DNA from: Clostridia bacterium
GTDB lineage: Bacteria > Bacillota > Clostridia > Christensenellales > Borkfalkiaceae
Direction: 5' to 3'
NCBI GenBank assembly: GCA_017626495.1
Contig: JAGAIP010000006.1
Span: 1 to 45,592, forward strand
DNA: 45,592 nucleotides
The position numbers and the translations under genes were made by a program. Position 1 is the stretch's first letter. Each line of letters begins with the position of its first letter. Below are positions 7,766-14,788 of this stretch, in pieces. The notes below the pieces were generated by a model. The model saw nothing but the letters and a program-made list of their open reading frames with translations. It was not told where the DNA came from and ran no database searches.

Positions 7766-8482
7766 ATGATATACCGTGAATATACCATTCCACTCAAACA
7801 AATCGCAAAAGGCTTTTCGGACGGCGGAGAGGTGGGCGGCAGCGTCAGAATAGAACGGTTCGGCTCTTCCCTCACCGTGAGGGTATCCCCCTTTCGCCTT
7901 GCAACGCTGAAAAACGGAACTTACGCCTGCCTCATCACAGACGGCACGCACACCCTGCATATGCCGATTTCGGGCTATCGGGGAAACGAAGAACTCGACC
8001 TCGACGAGCTCTGCCTCGTGCTGTACCACAAGGACGAAACGGTCTCGCCCGTCGCGCTCGCCACGCGCGGAAAGCGGACTTGGGACGCAAACGAGCTACT
8101 CTCTCCTCTGCAACCGAAACGGGAAGAGACTTATGACGATAACGCGGTGTCAGAACAAAACTATTATGCGCCGCAGGAAAACGACGATTATTATCGTTCC
8201 GTCAAACAAGAGGTGGAAGAGAGTTTCGATACCCTTCCCCCTTTTTCAGGATATGCGGAAACGCTCCCCTCTGCCGTTTTCGTTCAGACGGGCGAGGTTT
8301 TGCTCGGAAAACTGTACCGCGGAGAGAAAGTGAAATATCTCCTGTTCGGCGCAAAGACGAGGGAAGAACTCCCCAAAGAGCACCGCGACAAGGCTCTTTT
8401 CGTTCCGCTCTCCTTCTTTCATGCGGAAGAAGGGTATTTTCTGCTCTTTCAGAGCGGAGAGACGGGACAGATCATCGAATAA
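7766..8482 (+). CDS. Hypothetical protein with conserved N- and C-terminal blocks
   Basis: 238 residues, family not recognised. Residues 1-95 are a beta-rich block (YTIPLKQIAKGFSDGGEVGG, then alternating strands) resembling a small ligand-binding or OB-like domain. Residues ~100-155 are a low-complexity acidic/Gln/Tyr linker (YDDNAVSEQNYYAPQENDDYY). Residues 155-238 form a second block. The start ATG lies 6 nt after TACAAT and has no good SD (AAGGAA is 12 nt away), so it may be leaderless, but the -35 is poor. It is divergent from pckG. The very long open frame running through the pckG antisense region is composition-driven and was not used. Confidence 0.7.
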   Translation: MIYREYTIPLKQIAKGFSDGGEVGGSVRIERFGSSLTVRVSPFRLATLKNGTYACLITDGTHTLHMPISGYRGNEELDLDELCLVLYHKDETVSPVALATRGKRTWDANELLSPLQPKREETYDDNAVSEQNYYAPQENDDYYRSVKQEVEESFDTLPPFSGYAETLPSAVFVQTGEVLLGKLYRGEKVKYLLFGAKTREELPKEHRDKALFVPLSFFHAEEGYFLLFQSGETGQIIE

Positions 8483-8492
8483 CCCCGTCAAT

Positions 8493-8584
8493 AGAGAAAG
8501 GAGAATTGCAAAAGCAATTCTCCCCCGGCTCGAGGTCAAAGAAAACAGATCCTTGAGGTGCGGTATCTTCTTTCGTAAGACCTT
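8493..8584 (-). ncRNA. Candidate small RNA (about 90 nt)
   Basis: A consensus-perfect promoter at 8591-8619 reads into a region with no ORF. The predicted RNA begins AAGGTCTTACGAAAGAAG, can pair AGGTC with GACCT, and ends in a perfect 10-bp hairpin GGAGAATTGC-TTTT-GCAATTCTCC followed by TTTCTCT (8493-8523). I could not match it to 6S RNA, SRP RNA or a riboswitch. It would be convergent with the 3' end of the gene at 7766-8482. Confidence 0.55.
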
Positions 8585-8590
8585 AATAAT

Positions 8591-8619
8591 ATTATAATTG
8601 TTCGTGTTTGTATTGTCAA
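8591..8619 (-). promoter_or_regulatory. Perfect consensus sigma-A promoter
   Basis: Minus strand TTGACA - 17 nt - TATAAT, with no coding sequence behind it; drives the candidate small RNA at 8493-8584. Confidence 0.85.
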
Positions 8620-8746
8620 CTGTTTTTTTTGTAAAAATTTATTCGCTAAACAAATCACCTTCATAGAATTTTTTGCTCACGCGCGACGGGTACGGAACCT
8701 GTCTTTCACCGTCAAACGAAGCGGATCGATCCGTCCGACCTCACGC

Positions 8747-8783
8747 AAAAAGCGCCGTTCACGCAGGAACGGCGCTTTTTTTA
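8747..8783 (-). terminator. Terminator of the amino-acid ABC transporter operon
   Basis: AGCGCCGTTC-6 nt-GAACGGCGCT flanked by A-tract and T-tract, so it can act in both directions. It overlaps the stop codon of the ATPase gene. The 298-bp gap to its left otherwise holds the small-RNA unit and nothing else I can support. Confidence 0.85.
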
Positions 8784-9623
8784 TAAGACTTTGGATAAAA
8801 AATCGCGGAGACGGGGACTTTTCGGATCGGAAAAGACCTCTTTCGGACTGCCCTGTTCTTCAATCACGCCGTCGTTAAAGAAAATGACTTTATTTGCGAC
8901 CTCTTTCGCAAATCCCATTTCGTGCGTAACGACGATCATCGTCATGCCTGACGACGCAAGCTCTTTCATGAGGGAAAGAACCTCCCCTACCATTTCGGGA
9001 TCGAGCGCGGAGGTCGGCTCGTCGAAAAGAATGACCTTCGGGCTCATTGCCATGGCTCGTATGATGGCGATACGCTGTTTCTGTCCACCCGAAAGCGTAG
9101 ACGGAAACGCCTTCGCCTTATCTTCGAGACCGATTCGTTTCAAAAGCCCCATGGCGATCTCATTCGCCTTTGCCTTGACTTCTTTTCTGTCGGAAACGGG
9201 AACGAGTTCTTTTTTCGGTTTTTTCCGAACGAAGAAATTATGGAGTTTCGCCTTGAAATTCGCCCTCTTTGCCTTTTGGCGTTTTTTCTGTTCGGCGTAG
9301 AGATAGCCGAGCGTGATATTATCGAGGATCGTCTTATTATTGAACAGGTTGAAGGACTGGAACACCATGCCCATATTGCGTCGGTGCTCGTTGATGTCCA
9401 CCCTCAGATCGCAAAGATCGACCCCGTCGAAGTAGATGGATCCTCCCGTAGGATCTTCGAGACAGTTCAGACAGCGCAAGAACGTACTCTTGCCGCACCC
9501 CGAAGGTCCGATGACCGCGATCACGTCCCCCTGCATGACGTCGAGATTGACGTCTTTGAGGACTTCCTGCCGACCGAAATTTTTCTGTAAATGCTCTATT
9601 TTCAACAATACTTCATCTTTCAT
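8781..9623 (-). CDS. Polar amino-acid ABC transporter ATP-binding protein
   Basis: 280 residues, GlnQ/HisP-type ATPase. Walker [10 protein letters not shown] at 39-47, Q-loop VFQSFNLF at 87-94, signature LSGGQKQR at 177-184, Walker [14 protein letters not shown] at 197-209, and the H-loop in VVTHEMGF. It powers uptake of a polar amino acid through the permease encoded just upstream, which it overlaps by 11 nt. Oddity: a Lys-rich insert at about 111-147 ([20 protein letters not shown] onward) between the Q-loop and the signature makes it ~35-40 residues longer than the usual ~240. Substrate cannot be read from the ATPase. Confidence 0.93.
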   Translation of the reverse strand: MKDEVLLKIEHLQKNFGRQEVLKDVNLDVMQGDVIAVIGPSGCGKSTFLRCLNCLEDPTGGSIYFDGVDLCDLRVDINEHRRNMGMVFQSFNLFNNKTILDNITLGYLYAEQKKRQKAKRANFKAKLHNFFVRKKPKKELVPVSDRKEVKAKANEIAMGLLKRIGLEDKAKAFPSTLSGGQKQRIAIIRAMAMSPKVILFDEPTSALDPEMVGEVLSLMKELASSGMTMIVVTHEMGFAKEVANKVIFFNDGVIEEQGSPKEVFSDPKSPRLRDFLSKVL

Positions 9624-10317
9624 TTTTCTTCATCCTCTTTTCCAGATTTTTGAGAAGTACCGTGAACAAGAGCACGATGACGAGGTAAACGAGCGCGAGC
9701 ATGATATACGGAATAAAATACTCATAGGTGGAATTTGCGATCGTCTGAAAGGACTTGGTAATATCCATGACTGCGATAAAGCTGACGACGGACGTCTCCT
9801 TGATGAGGGAAATAAATTCGTTGCCGATGGTCGGAAGAATATTCTTGATCGCCTGCGGAAGCACGATACGCACCATGGTAGCGCCGAAACTCATTCCCAC
9901 GCATCTTCCAGCCTCCATCTGCCCTTCATCGACGGCGTTGATTCCGCTTCGAATGATCTCCGCCATATACGCGCCGCTGTTCATACCGAAGATGATGACC
10001 GCCTCGGCGACGGAGTCGATGTTGATCGAGAGCAGGGAAAATACGGCGTAGTGCAGGAGCAGGAGCTGTACGACCATGGGCGTTCCGCGGAACAGCGTGA
10101 TATACACGTTTACGATTCCTTTTAAGATCAGAACGGGAATCGAGCGCGAACGGAGAATATTCACGATCGCCAACATGCAACCGATCAAAAAACCGATGAT
10201 AAGACCGAATACCGCGATGATCGCGGTATTTTCGAGACCGATCAGGAAATTTTTATATCCCTGACCTTCTATGAATTTGTTCCAAAAAAGTTGCCAGGCA
10301 ACCGGGAAATCTAACAT
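9613..10317 (-). CDS. Amino-acid ABC transporter permease (HEQRo family)
   Basis: 234 residues with about five membrane helices. The coupling-helix region reads [24 protein letters not shown] followed by [26 protein letters not shown], the EAA loop typical of His/Glu/Gln/Arg/opine permeases. [12 protein letters not shown] matches the early conserved block. One gene suggests a homodimeric channel. It lies 5 nt after the binding-protein gene with a weak ribosome site, so translation is probably coupled. Confidence 0.92.
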   Translation of the reverse strand: MLDFPVAWQLFWNKFIEGQGYKNFLIGLENTAIIAVFGLIIGFLIGCMLAIVNILRSRSIPVLILKGIVNVYITLFRGTPMVVQLLLLHYAVFSLLSINIDSVAEAVIIFGMNSGAYMAEIIRSGINAVDEGQMEAGRCVGMSFGATMVRIVLPQAIKNILPTIGNEFISLIKETSVVSFIAVMDITKSFQTIANSTYEYFIPYIMLALVYLVIVLLFTVLLKNLEKRMKKNER

Positions 10318-10322
10318 GGTTC

Positions 10323-11180
10323 TTATTTATTGAGATTCTTTGCGATCATGAGGGAAGGCTGCTTATCGAGAATGACCGCATTGATCCTTCCGTTGACGAG
10401 ATCCTGCATTGCAAGCGCACCCGTGGGATAGCCTTTCGTCTGTACGTTCTTGAATCCGTCGTAGCCGAAATCCGCGTCGCCTGCGGAATACATGTAACCC
10501 GTCGTTCCGTTCTGCGTTCCGATGATGAAGGAAGCAGTTTGCTGTGCGATGACCGCCTCGACGTCTGCGACCGTCTTACAATCCGCAAACGTGGTATCGC
10601 CCTTCTTTACGGTGAGAACCTGCGCGGAAGAATAGTATCCCATCGCAAAATCTACGGATTCGAGACGCGTATCGGTCACGGTCATACCTGCCATACCGAT
10701 GTCTGCCTGATTGGTCATGACGGCGGGAATGATCGCGTCGAAATCCATATCCGCAACGTAGAGCGTTTTACCGAGCTTGTTTGCGATGATCGAGCCGATC
10801 TCGATATCGATACCCGTCAGCTGATTGCCCTCGTAATACTCGAAGGGAGGGAAATAAGCGTTGGTCGCAACGACGAAGTCGCCTTCCGCAGGGGAAGAAG
10901 TTTTGTTCTCGTAGGTGAACGTCGCGGTGCCGTCGAAATAGGAGTTGACGAGCGATTCGAGACTTCCGTCGGCAATCATCTCGCTGAGAATCTCGTTGAC
11001 GGATTCGGTCAACGCGTCGTTTTCCTTATTGATTGCAAATGCGTAGGTCTCTTCGGTAAGCTCGATGGACTCGTACACCTCGACGCCCCCCTTTCCCGTC
11101 GGATTATTTCCGCAAGCGACGAGAGATCCCATTGCCAAGCTCATGGTAACGGCTGCCGCAACCGCAAGTATTTTTTTCAT
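10323..11180 (-). CDS. Amino-acid-binding lipoprotein, apparently circularly permuted
   Basis: 285 residues, family 3 solute-binding protein (SBP_bac_3). Signal peptide MKKILAVAAAVTMSLAMGSL with lipobox LVAC (Cys23), so it is a membrane-anchored receptor for the transporter encoded downstream. Start at 11180 because GGAGG is 8 nt upstream. The usual beginning of the fold (FVVATNAYFPPFEYYEGNQ) does not appear until residue ~102 and the protein stops at PSLMIAKNLNK. The segment normally found after that point, LTEETYAFAINKENDALTES ... MIADGSLESLVNSYF, is instead at residues 41-82. This order indicates circular permutation of the domain. Binding residues in lobe 1 (RLESVDFA) are intact. Confidence 0.9.
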   Translation of the reverse strand: MKKILAVAAAVTMSLAMGSLVACGNNPTGKGGVEVYESIELTEETYAFAINKENDALTESVNEILSEMIADGSLESLVNSYFDGTATFTYENKTSSPAEGDFVVATNAYFPPFEYYEGNQLTGIDIEIGSIIANKLGKTLYVADMDFDAIIPAVMTNQADIGMAGMTVTDTRLESVDFAMGYYSSAQVLTVKKGDTTFADCKTVADVEAVIAQQTASFIIGTQNGTTGYMYSAGDADFGYDGFKNVQTKGYPTGALAMQDLVNGRINAVILDKQPSLMIAKNLNK

Positions 11181-11213
11181 AATCGATTCCTCCAAAGGAT
11201 TTAAGATGCGCCT

Positions 11214-11242
11214 ATTCTATCACCATTTCTTTCGAAAAGCAA
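11214..11242 (-). promoter_or_regulatory. Promoter of the amino-acid transporter operon
   Basis: Minus strand TTGCTT - 17 nt - TAGAAT with TG one base upstream of the -10 (extended -10). Confidence 0.7.
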
Positions 11243-11375
11243 CCTATTTTTATGCGATTTTTTGAATGATTTTAATCTGTTTTTCGGGTTTTATACGCAT
11301 ATATTCATAAATATTGCATAAATGAGAATTCGAATCAGAATCGGAAAAAAACCTGTTCGCACACAGCAAAAAATG

Positions 11376-11402
11376 ATAAAACCGTGCCAAAGCACGGTTT
11401 TT
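11376..11402 (-). terminator. Terminator after aspS
   Basis: AAACCGTGC-TTTG-GCACGGTTT on the minus strand followed by TAT; flanked by A/T tracts on both sides. 10 bp past the aspS stop. Confidence 0.8.
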
Positions 11403-11411
11403 GACTGATAC

Positions 11412-13169
11412 TTATTTTTTTTCGGGAATGACCGCGGAGATATTTGCCTCGACGAGCTGTTTGGGCTCGACGGGGGACGGCGCATTCATCATGAGGTCGC
11501 GCGCCTTCGCGTTCATGGGGAACGCAATGACTTCGCGGATATTGACGGTATCGCAGATGAGCATGACCATTCTGTCCACGCCGGGCGCGACGCCTGCATG
11601 GGGAGGCGCGCCGAACTTAAACGCGTTATAGAGCGCAGGGAACTTGCCCTCGACGACGGATTCGTCCATACCGACCAGCGAGAACGCTTTGAGCATGATT
11701 TCGGGATCGTGATTACGAACCGCGCCCGAAGAAAGCTCGATGCCGTTGCACACGATGTCGTACTGATAAGCGAGAATATCCAGCGGATCCTGTTCCGTAA
11801 GCGCCTTCATGCCGCCCTGGGGCATGGAGAAGGGGTTGTGGCAGAATTCAAGCTGTCCGCTCTCCTCGCCGATCTCGTACATGGGGAAATCGACGATCCA
11901 ACAGAAACGGTACACGTTCTTTTCGAGAAGATCGAGCCCCGTGCCGAGCATGGTGCGGAGAATGCCTGCACGTTTTTGCGCGACGGACTTTTTCTCTTCC
12001 GCAACGAGCGCGACGAACGAACCTGCTTTTAAGCCGAGCTTTGCCTTCAACGCGTCGATATTGCCTGCGAGGAATTTGGAGATACCGCCGACGAGCGTTT
12101 CTTTTTCGTCCAGTCTGAACCAGAACATCGCTCCGCCTTCCGTCTTGATCTTGAAGTCCTCCGCCGTCTTGTCGATAAATTTTCTCGTCTGCGTGAAGCG
12201 ATCCACCGCGATCGCCTTTACGATTTTTCCCTCGACGGCGTTGAATCCGCAACCCTGCATCTCTTCGGTGATATCCTTGATGACGAGGGGATTGCGCAGG
12301 TCGGGCTTATCCGAACCGTACGTTTCGAGCGCTTCGAGATAAGGGATTCTCTTGAACGGAGGTTTGTCCGCCTCCCAACCGGAATACTTTGCGAATACGG
12401 GAGGCAACACGCCTTCGAGCACTTCGAACACGTCCTCCTGCGTCGCGTACGCCATTTCGATATCGAGCTGATAGAACTCGCCCGGAGAACGATCCGCGCG
12501 CGCGTCTTCATCGCGGAAACAGGGGGCGATCTGGAAATATTTGTCGAATCCCGAGCACATCAAAAGCTGTTTATACTGTTGAGGCGCCTGGGGAAGGGCG
12601 TAGAACTCTCCGGGATAGAGACGGGAAGGAACGATATAGTCCCTTGCGCCCTCGGGGGAAGAGCTCGTCAAAATGGGCGTGGAGATTTCGAGGAATCCCC
12701 TTTCCGTCATGAGCTGACGGAGATCGGCGATGATTTTGGAACGGAGCACGATCTTCTTTCTGACTTCCTCGTTTCTGAGATCGAGAAAACGGTATTTGAG
12801 TCTCGCGTCCTCGCCCGCGTCGGTGGAGTGGGACACTTCGAAGGGAAGCGCCTGCACCGATCTGCGGCCGAGCACTTCGACCTTTTCGGGAACGATCTCG
12901 ATGAGCCCTGTCGGAAGTTTCTCGTTGGGCGCGGAACGAAGCACGACCGTTCCTTCGACGCTGACGGTAGATTCGGTGGGAATATCGCGGAGCGCGGAAA
13001 GGCAGGGTTCTTCGGTCGCTACGACTTGCGTTACCCCGTAGAAGTCGCGGAGCACGGCAAAGAGTACGCCGCCCTTGTCGCGTTTGGAATCGAGCCAACC
13101 GGAAATCTTTACTTTTTTACCTGCGTCCTCTTTGCGCAGTTCGTTACAATGATGAGTTCTGTAAAACAT
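11412..13169 (-). CDS. aspS: Aspartyl-tRNA synthetase
   Basis: 585 residues, bacterial-type AspRS. The N-terminal OB anticodon-binding domain starts FYRTHHCNELRKEDAGKKVKISGW. The class II core follows with YALPQAPQQYKQLLM, CFRDEDARADR (motif 2) and the C-terminal motif 3 APGVDRMVMLI. An inserted GAD domain lies at roughly 295-420, as expected for the bacterial enzyme. It charges tRNA-Asp; whether it also charges tRNA-Asn cannot be read here. Start at 13169 preceded by AAGGAG. Single-gene unit with its own promoter and terminator. Confidence 0.97.
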   Translation of the reverse strand: MFYRTHHCNELRKEDAGKKVKISGWLDSKRDKGGVLFAVLRDFYGVTQVVATEEPCLSALRDIPTESTVSVEGTVVLRSAPNEKLPTGLIEIVPEKVEVLGRRSVQALPFEVSHSTDAGEDARLKYRFLDLRNEEVRKKIVLRSKIIADLRQLMTERGFLEISTPILTSSSPEGARDYIVPSRLYPGEFYALPQAPQQYKQLLMCSGFDKYFQIAPCFRDEDARADRSPGEFYQLDIEMAYATQEDVFEVLEGVLPPVFAKYSGWEADKPPFKRIPYLEALETYGSDKPDLRNPLVIKDITEEMQGCGFNAVEGKIVKAIAVDRFTQTRKFIDKTAEDFKIKTEGGAMFWFRLDEKETLVGGISKFLAGNIDALKAKLGLKAGSFVALVAEEKKSVAQKRAGILRTMLGTGLDLLEKNVYRFCWIVDFPMYEIGEESGQLEFCHNPFSMPQGGMKALTEQDPLDILAYQYDIVCNGIELSSGAVRNHDPEIMLKAFSLVGMDESVVEGKFPALYNAFKFGAPPHAGVAPGVDRMVMLICDTVNIREVIAFPMNAKARDLMMNAPSPVEPKQLVEANISAVIPEKK

Positions 13170-13202
13170 AGTCGCTCCTTACGGATGTATTGATTCGGTA
13201 CT

Positions 13203-13231
13203 ATTTTACAGTTTTCCGCGCATAAAGTCAA
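13203..13231 (-). promoter_or_regulatory. Promoter of aspS
   Basis: Minus strand TTGACT - 17 nt - TAAAAT, about 34 nt before the aspS start. Confidence 0.75.
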
Positions 13232-13309
13232 TAATTCTCGCTCGGCTTTCTGAAATTCTTTTCGCTTGCATCCTTTCGTAATGATACGTCCCCTTACTTC
13301 TTTCGCCGT

Positions 13310-13342
13310 AAAAAAAGCGCCTCCCGTGCATTCGAGAGACGC
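13310..13342 (-). terminator. Terminator after the TetR-type gene
   Basis: Minus strand GCGTCTCTCG-6 nt-CGGGAGGCGC followed by TTTTTTT. Confidence 0.82.
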
Positions 13343-13348
13343 ATCTGA

Positions 13349-13933
13349 TTATTTGAGAAAAATATCCGAGTGAAGAAGTCCGTACAGGAGCTCGTGCGCG
13401 CTCGCTTGCGTTTGCTCCCTCGTGTAGCCGCCGTAGATGCATTCGCCGAGGTAGGCGCTGACGCCGCTGCACAGGAAAACGGAAGTGAGGTTGAGGGGGT
13501 GTCTGAGACGCTCCTGCCTTACCTTTTCGGAGATGATTTTGTCGCAACAATTTCTGACAAAGGTATGAAAGGAGAATTTCACGTAGGGATTTCGCTCGTA
13601 ATTGACTGAAAAAACGAGTTTTTCATTGTCGTAAAAGAAATCAATGATGACTTTCAAGAGATTACAGAGCGAAAGCACGTTGTCCTGTTCCCGATTTGTC
13701 TTTTCATCGAGAATCTGATGTTCTTGCAGAATCACTCCTTTATAATAGTTGAAAATATCGTCCATCAAATCGTATTTGTCGCGATAATACGAATAAAAGG
13801 TCAGGCGACTGACGTGCGCTTCCTGACAAATCGTTTTTACGGTGATTTTTTCAAACGTCTCGCTTTCAATCAGACGGATCACCGTATTTCTCAAACCTCT
13901 TTTTGTTTTTGTAATTCGTTTATCTTCTGCCAT
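13349..13933 (-). CDS. TetR/AcrR-type regulator
   Basis: 194 residues. The N-terminal HTH is recognisable: TVIRLIESETFEKITVKTIC then QEAHVSRLTFYSYYRDKYDL, the recognition helix and the following Tyr-rich helix of TetR proteins. The all-helical C-domain (55-194) would bind an unknown ligand. The ATG lies exactly 6 nt after TATAAT and no ribosome site precedes it, so it is predicted leaderless. An inverted repeat ATCATAG...CTATGAT (13945-13951 and 13971-13977) brackets its promoter and is a plausible self-operator. No obvious target gene is adjacent; aspS is separated by a terminator. Confidence 0.85.
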   Translation of the reverse strand: MAEDKRITKTKRGLRNTVIRLIESETFEKITVKTICQEAHVSRLTFYSYYRDKYDLMDDIFNYYKGVILQEHQILDEKTNREQDNVLSLCNLLKVIIDFFYDNEKLVFSVNYERNPYVKFSFHTFVRNCCDKIISEKVRQERLRHPLNLTSVFLCSGVSAYLGECIYGGYTREQTQASAHELLYGLLHSDIFLK

Positions 13934-13939
13934 GAATTT

Positions 13940-13968
13940 ATTATATCATAGGAAAATTAAAAAATCAA
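13940..13968 (-). promoter_or_regulatory. Leaderless promoter of the TetR-type gene, with flanking inverted repeat
   Basis: Minus strand TTGATT - 17 nt - TATAAT, then 6 nt to ATG. ATCATAG/CTATGAT half-sites 19 bp apart overlap the promoter. Confidence 0.7.
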
Positions 13969-14008
13969 TTCTATGATTTTAATTTTTATTCACGGAAATC
14001 AAGAAAAC

Positions 14009-14174
14009 TTATCAACAAAAATGTTGATAAATCGGGTGGAAAAAGGGTAGTTATCCACATGAAATGAGCATAAAAATGAAATCAAGGAAAGAAGTCAACA
14101 AAAGTTATCAACACGGAACGTGGAAAAGTTGATAAAATCAAGGTTTATAAGTTGAAAAACGGGAGTTATCCACA
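14009..14174. other. DnaA-box cluster
   Basis: Two exact TTATCCACA sites (14051-14059 and 14166-14174, plus strand), three TTATCAACA sites (14009-14017 plus, 14022-14030 minus, 14105-14113 plus) and a near match TTATCAACT (14127-14135 minus). The first two TTATCAACA copies form an inverted pair separated by AAAA. All lie within 166 bp of AT-rich DNA. No dnaA, dnaN or rpmH is nearby, so this may be a DnaA-binding or titration site rather than the chromosomal origin. Confidence 0.65.
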
Positions 14175-14273
14175 AAATACGATACGGTTCGACGGAGAAC
14201 GCAAGCACCCGAACGCATAGGATAAAAAAGATATGAACAGTTGAAAAATTATGCGGAAACAGGGAAAAAATAC

Positions 14274-14302
14274 TTGACGGAAAGAAAAGAAAAGGGTATA
14301 AT
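14274..14302 (+). promoter_or_regulatory. tRNA promoter
   Basis: TTGACG - 17 nt - TATAAT, about 20 nt before the host tRNA 5' half. Nearly consensus, as expected for a stable RNA; it now reads through the broken tRNA into the intact element-borne tRNA-Arg. Confidence 0.85.
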
Positions 14303-14322
14303 GTGATTCGTCAATCGGATAT

Positions 14323-14361
14323 GCGCTACTAGCTCAATTGGATAGAGCGTTGGTCTACGGA
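14323..14361 (+). pseudogene. 5' half of disrupted host tRNA-Arg(ACG)
   Basis: Acceptor strand GCGCTAC, D-arm AGCTCAATTGGATAGAGC, anticodon 5' strand TTGGT and loop CTACGGA. No T-arm follows. The missing 3' half is at 26372-26409, where GTGGCGC pairs with GCGCTAC across all seven positions (one GU). Confidence 0.88.
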
Positions 14362-14371
14362 CCCAAAGGTC
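14355..14371 (+). other. attL core of the integrated element
   Basis: CTACGGACCCAAAGGTC at the host-element junction. It corresponds to CTACGGAACCAAAGGTT at the right end (26365-26381). The 7-nt shared CTACGGA is exactly the tRNA anticodon loop, the usual overlap size for tyrosine recombinases. Confidence 0.75.
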
Positions 14372-14404
14372 AAAACTGAATATTTCCCCCGATTTCGGGG
14401 TTAT

Positions 14405-14481
14405 GCACCCTTAGCTCAATTGGATAGAGCGTTGGTCTACGGAACCAAAGGTTAGGAGTTCGAGCCTCTTAGGGTGCGCCA
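14405..14481 (+). tRNA. tRNA-Arg(ACG), complete, carried by the element
   Basis: Cloverleaf folds fully: acceptor GCACCCT/AGGGTGC, D-arm GCTC...GAGC, anticodon stem TTGGT/ACCAA with loop CTACGGA (anticodon ACG), T-arm AGGAG-TTCGAGC-CTCTT, discriminator G and encoded CCA. Identical to the host gene from the D-arm through the anticodon loop but with different acceptor and T-stem pairs. It lies 43 bp inside the left junction and probably replaces the destroyed host tRNA. Confidence 0.95.
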
Positions 14482-14485
14482 AAAT

Positions 14486-14519
14486 TAGCCCAAAACACTA
14501 CGTTTTGGGCTATTTTTTT
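14486..14519 (+). terminator. Terminator after the element tRNA-Arg
   Basis: TAGCCCAAAAC-ACTAC-GTTTTGGGCTA followed by TTTTTTT. Confidence 0.92.
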
Positions 14520-14553
14520 GTCTTTTTACGTATGTTAGTTCATTTTTAAGCGC

Positions 14554-14656
14554 TGTTCTAACCTCGTGGGTTAGAACAAAATGTGTCTTTTTTTATAGTA
14601 ACTATACTAAACGTGCAAAACGCCAAAAACGGCTTGTTCTAACCCCTGTTCTAACC
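14554..14656. repeat. Left integrase arm-type sites (four TGTTCTAACC copies)
   Basis: TGTTCTAACC at 14554-14563, inverted copy GGTTAGAACA at 14569-14578, direct copies at 14635-14644 and 14647-14656. Four more copies sit at the right end of the element (26130-26333). The rest of 14520-14788 shows no gene. Confidence 0.75.
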
Positions 14657-14788
14657 TAACGTGCATTTTCCGTGTTAAAACCGAAGAATTTTTCTATCAT
14701 TTTTTACTTTGAAATATTTTTATTTATTTTTAGCAATAGAAAAGACGGCATCATTTTCCGATACCGTCCATCTATATATTATTCAGTT

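Noticed and set aside
5672-8482. A 936-codon plus-strand open frame across pckG.
   Set aside because: It is antisense to an unmistakable GTP-PEPCK, its composition is a mirror of that gene, and only its last 238 codons look independent; those are annotated from 7766.
8493-8584. Guanidine-II (mini-ykkC) riboswitch, because of a UCUU-ACGA-AAGA hairpin.
   Set aside because: Only one ACGR loop is present and no downstream gene is in a position to be controlled.
14009-14174. Chromosomal oriC.
   Set aside because: No dnaA, dnaN, rpmH, gyrB or GC-skew evidence within the window; only the DnaA-box cluster itself is supported.
14437-14453. This second core copy, inside the intact tRNA-Arg, as the true attL.
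   Set aside because: Joining it to the right half would pair acceptor GCACCCT with GTGGCGC, which mismatches; the copy at 14355 gives full pairing.
14323-14481. A tRNA with an intron or two functional tandem tRNAs.
   Set aside because: The first copy has no T-arm or 3' acceptor before the second begins, and its missing half is found 12 kb away.
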